A stretch of 17,288 nucleotides of DNA from Ferrimonas sp044433165 (lineage in GTDB: Bacteria; Pseudomonadota; Gammaproteobacteria; Enterobacterales; Shewanellaceae). Positions 15,057 to 17,288 of this stretch are shown here, one piece after another. Below the pieces are notes generated by a model. That model did no database searches. It saw only the letters and a list, made by a program, of their open reading frames with translations, and had not been told where the DNA came from. The position numbers and the translations under genes are program-made. Every line of letters starts with the position of its first letter. The first letter of the stretch is position 1. The stretch is from positions 1 through 17,288 of the forward strand of contig JAWXTX010000051.1 in assembly GCA_044433165.1 (NCBI GenBank), in the 5' to 3' direction.

Positions 15057-16043
15057 TTAATGGGCGCTTTCAGTGGTGGGGCAAAAATGGTGTTGATCGC
15101 ACGATCGCCATTGCAAATAAACTTGGCGGTCGGCTGCAAATTCTTGCCACCGTTCTACTTTCACCAGCAGTTTTTGACCATTCTCAAGGGCAACGCTCAG
15201 CAGCGTACTTTCACCATGGTAATCGGTATGTAGTACCCGTGCCGGTATGCCCTTATCGCTGAGTTGCAGATGTTCTGGACGCACCCCAATTAACTGAGAT
15301 GGCTGCTTAGGCAAATGAAATACATTCATGGCGGGTGAACCAATGAAACGAGCGGTAAACGCATTTTGAGGTGTGTTATAAAGCGCTTGTGGCGTGCCCA
15401 CTTGCTGGATAACCCCTTTATCCATTAACACAATTCGGTCGGCCATCGACATCGCTTCAATTTGATCGTGAGTTACGTAAATCAAGGTTAGCCCTAATTT
15501 GCGTTGTAACTCTCGCAATTCACTGCGCATTTCCGCCCGTAACTTGGCATCAAGGTTGGATAACGGCTCATCCATCAAACAAACCGGATGTTGGCTGACA
15601 ATCGCGCGAGCTAATGCCACCCGCTGCCGCTGACCACCGCTAAGTTGACCGGGCAATTTATCTTGTTGGGCCGTTAATGACACCACCTCTAACGCTTCGG
15701 CCAGTCGCTTTGCTCGTTCAAGGGCGGGCACTTTACGCGCCTTCAAACCAAATAAAATATTGTCTTTAACACTTAGATGGGGAAAAAGTGCATACGATTG
15801 GAACACCATTGAGATGTTGCGTGCCGAGGGCGCCGCGTCGGTAACATCCACACCATTGATGAAGATTCGGCCAGATGTGGGGCTCTCTAAACCGGCGAGC
15901 ATCCGCAGCAAAGTAGATTTACCACAACCCGATGGCCCAAGAAGGGCAATGAATTCGCCCGGCTCCACATCCAGATCAATGTGCTTAATCACGGTGTTGC
16001 CTTCAAACGATTTGGTTAGCTCTTTAAACTGTAACGCACTCAT
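15057..16043 (-). CDS. ugpC: Ugp-type ABC transporter ATPase, UgpC/MalK-like
   Basis: The cytosolic ATP-hydrolysing subunit that powers the importer, 328 residues (somewhat shorter than the about 356 of E. coli UgpC). Walker A is GPSGCGKST (36-44), the Q-loop is Gln82, the signature is LSGGQ (134-138), Walker B is VCLMDEP (154-160) and the switch is His192 (THDQ). The regulatory C-terminal OB-type domain is present but short, with IGVRPEHLQL. It is the first gene of the operon, the reverse of the E. coli ugpBAECQ order, and lies directly downstream of the PhoB boxes. ATG 16043 has a GAGACGGA purine run just upstream. MalK-like ATPases are interchangeable among sugar systems, so the ugp name rests on the neighbouring genes and the Pho box. 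Confidence 0.92.
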   Translation of the reverse strand: MSALQFKELTKSFEGNTVIKHIDLDVEPGEFIALLGPSGCGKSTLLRMLAGLESPTSGRIFINGVDVTDAAPSARNISMVFQSYALFPHLSVKDNILFGLKARKVPALERAKRLAEALEVVSLTAQQDKLPGQLSGGQRQRVALARAIVSQHPVCLMDEPLSNLDAKLRAEMRSELRELQRKLGLTLIYVTHDQIEAMSMADRIVLMDKGVIQQVGTPQALYNTPQNAFTARFIGSPAMNVFHLPKQPSQLIGVRPEHLQLSDKGIPARVLHTDYHGESTLLSVALENGQKLLVKVERWQEFAADRQVYLQWRSCDQHHFCPTTESAH

Positions 16044-16064
16044 TCCGTCTCAATACCCTATCAC

Positions 16065-16080
16065 CCAGCCATCAGGCTGG
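16065..16080 (-). repeat. Small GC hairpin in the ugpC leader
   Basis: CCAGCC and GGCTGG are 6-bp perfect arms around a 4-base loop, ending about 22 bp before the ugpC start codon on the minus strand. It may affect mRNA stability or ribosome access; no T-run follows. Confidence 0.35.
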
Positions 16081-16183
16081 CAGCTCAACCAGATTGGTTT
16101 AATTCACCGAATAATTTCCAGTTGACCATTTATTTTTATGACATTTGGCCACTACTTAGAGTAAGCAGCCTTGATTTCAAAAA

Positions 16184-16189
16184 AATATA
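16184..16189 (-). promoter_or_regulatory. Probable -10 element of the ugp-type operon
   Basis: TATATT on the minus strand, 17 bp downstream of the last PhoB-box-like unit. PhoB-dependent promoters lack a good -35 because the box takes its place. The distance is longer than in E. coli examples, so this assignment is tentative. Confidence 0.4.
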
Positions 16190-16206
16190 AGTTGGTATTG
16201 GGGCAT

Positions 16207-16261
16207 TTTTGTGTCTCTAAAATGACACTTTAAGTGATCGATGATGTCGGTTTTATGACGG
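16207..16261 (-). promoter_or_regulatory. PhoB box cluster upstream of ugpC
   Basis: Read on the minus strand from 16261, the sequence falls into five 11-bp units. Units 1 and 2 are CCGTCAT-AAAA (16251-16261) and CCGACAT-CATC (16240-16250), matching CTGTCAT in 6/7 and 5/7 bases; together CCGTCATAAAACCGACAT matches the full 18-bp Pho box at 15 positions. Unit 3 (16229-16239) is degenerate. Unit 4 is GTGTCAT-TTTA (16218-16228), 6/7; unit 5 is GAGACAC-AAAA (16207-16217), weaker at 3/7. Unit 4 is exactly in the 11-bp register of units 1-2, as PhoB tandem binding needs. It strongly suggests phosphate-starvation control of the ugp-type operon. Confidence 0.75.
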
Positions 16262-16323
16262 GCACTCTCCATCCCAACCCGAAAACACACTTTCATTGCC
16301 TAATCCATACCACCAAAGCTTCC

Positions 16324-17288
16324 CTATTGAGGCGATGCCAGCGTTTCTATGCGCACCGCTGCAAATTTTAATTCTGGGATCTTGCCTTCGGGGTCCAAGG
16401 TGGCATTGGTTAACAAATTGGCGGCGGCTTCAGCGTAACAAAAAGGCACAAAAACACGGTTTGGCATCCTGCTGGGATCGGTACGAACCCTAAGCACTAT
16501 CTCGCCACGGCGCGAAACCAGCCGAATTTTATCGCCAGCTTGCAATTGATGCTGCTGCAATAATGTCGGATGCAGCGCGCAATAAGCTTGTGGTTCCAGC
16601 TGATCTAATACCGTGGCACGGCGCGTCATGCTGCCGGTATGCCAATGCTCTAACTGACGGCCGGTAAGTAGCACCAACGGATAATGCTGATCGGGCAGTT
16701 CATTGGGTGCCACCAAACTGACGGGCACCAGCGTCGCTTTGCCATTTTCAGTGGGGAAACGCTGCGAAAATACCACGTCATGACCCGCTTGATCATCGCC
16801 ATCGCACGGTGAGGTAACGGAGGATTCAGCGACCAAACGTGCCCAATCGATGTGCTGTAATGACGGCATTAATTGCTGCATTTCTTGATAGATGGCCTGC
16901 TCTGATTGATAGTCCCAATTCAACCCTAACCGTTTGGCCAATTCTGTGACTATCCACCAATCGGCCTTGGTTTGTTGAGGTGGTAACAGCGCAGCCCGTG
17001 CCAATTGAACTTGGCGATTGGTATTGGTTAAGGTACCGGTTTTTTCAGCAAAAGCGGCGGCAGGTAACACCACATCGGCGTATTGGGCGGTTTCCGTTAA
17101 AAACAGATCTTGCACCACTAAGTGCGTTAAACCTGCTAGTCCTTGGCGCACTAAAGTAACGTTCGGATCAGACATGGCGGGATTTTCACCCAAAATATAG
17201 AGGCCGCGGATCTTGCCTTGCGCCACTTCATCCATGATTTCAACGGAAGTCAGCCCAGCTTTCTCATTTAATTTATGGCCCCCCTCAC
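16324..17288 (-). CDS. Formate dehydrogenase alpha subunit-type molybdopterin oxidoreductase, C-terminal part (cut by window end)
   Basis: About 320 residues of a large molybdopterin enzyme, open through the window edge, so the ATG at 17235 is internal. Family marks are GLYILGENPAMSDPN, VQDLFLTETAQYADVVLPAAAFAEKTGTLTNTNRQVQ, the cofactor-binding TGRQLEHWHTGSMTRR, and the C-terminal molydop-binding domain ending FCYAEAAANLLTNATLDPEGKIPELKFAAVRIE. These fit cytosolic NAD-linked or soluble formate dehydrogenase alpha subunits (FdhA/FdhF-like) better than assimilatory nitrate reductase, which usually has NPAVS-type wording in the first motif. The FeS domains and the Cys or Sec ligand to molybdenum lie outside the window, so the reaction cannot be confirmed. 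It ends with TAG at 16324-16326; no clear terminator separates it from the ugp promoter. Confidence 0.87.
   Translation of the reverse strand, partial: EGGHKLNEKAGLTSVEIMDEVAQGKIRGLYILGENPAMSDPNVTLVRQGLAGLTHLVVQDLFLTETAQYADVVLPAAAFAEKTGTLTNTNRQVQLARAALLPPQQTKADWWIVTELAKRLGLNWDYQSEQAIYQEMQQLMPSLQHIDWARLVAESSVTSPCDGDDQAGHDVVFSQRFPTENGKATLVPVSLVAPNELPDQHYPLVLLTGRQLEHWHTGSMTRRATVLDQLEPQAYCALHPTLLQQHQLQAGDKIRLVSRRGEIVLRVRTDPSRMPNRVFVPFCYAEAAANLLTNATLDPEGKIPELKFAAVRIETLASPQ

Noticed and set aside
16324..17288. Assimilatory nitrate reductase (NasA)
   Set aside because: The GENPAMSDPN, ETAQYADVVLPAAAFAEKTGT and EAAANLLTN blocks fit formate dehydrogenase alpha subunits better, though only the C-terminal part is visible.

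Overview
The window suggests a gammaproteobacterium of moderate G+C, in the Vibrio/Aeromonas/Shewanella/Pasteurellaceae neighbourhood. This rests on E. coli-like versions of Pta, PykA, CdaR and GarK, a CRP-like palindrome and a recognisable PhoB box. No rRNA, tRNA, CRISPR array, insertion sequence or phage gene is visible, so this looks like ordinary chromosome carrying several accessory catabolic and scavenging loci. The genus cannot be fixed from the sequence alone.

Left part (1-7407, + strand): the 3' part of pta (acetyl-P synthesis) ends at a strong terminator. An 876-bp non-coding stretch follows, with two large bulged inverted repeats (one containing a pair of DnaA-box-like 9-mers), an exact IHF-consensus match and a CRP-like palindrome just upstream of pykA. 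A hairpin with a poor U-tract separates pykA from a cdaR-gntP-garK set: a diacid-type regulator, a GntP-family permease and glycerate 2-kinase. These would import D-glycerate and convert it to 2-phosphoglycerate. Enolase (not in the window) would then feed PEP to PykA and so pyruvate towards acetyl-CoA and Pta. A strong terminator closes the set.

Middle (7408-10380): a small lipoprotein gene (+) converges on a gene for a gamma-glutamyltransferase-family lipoprotein (-), with a large inverted repeat between them. Upstream of the latter lies a gene too short for usual ORF calls. It encodes a 32-residue, Glu/Asp-rich protein with a strong Shine-Dalgarno sequence, followed at once by a hairpin and a bidirectional terminator.

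Right part (10381-16323, - strand): an Ugp-type ABC transporter operon in the order ATPase, binding protein, two permeases, then an endonuclease/exonuclease/phosphatase-fold (EEP) hydrolase and a HAD-IIB phosphatase. Upstream of the ATPase gene are 11-bp units matching the PhoB box in exact register, which places the operon in the phosphate-starvation regulon. The usual UgpQ phosphodiesterase is absent from the operon. The EEP and HAD enzymes may take its place: uptake of a phosphodiester, cleavage, then release of phosphate.

Right edge (16324-17288, - strand): the C-terminal third of a molybdopterin formate dehydrogenase-type subunit, cut by the window end.

The most noteworthy items are the Pho-box-controlled ugp/EEP/HAD operon, the 32-residue protein with its tandem hairpins, and the structured pta-pykA intergenic region.
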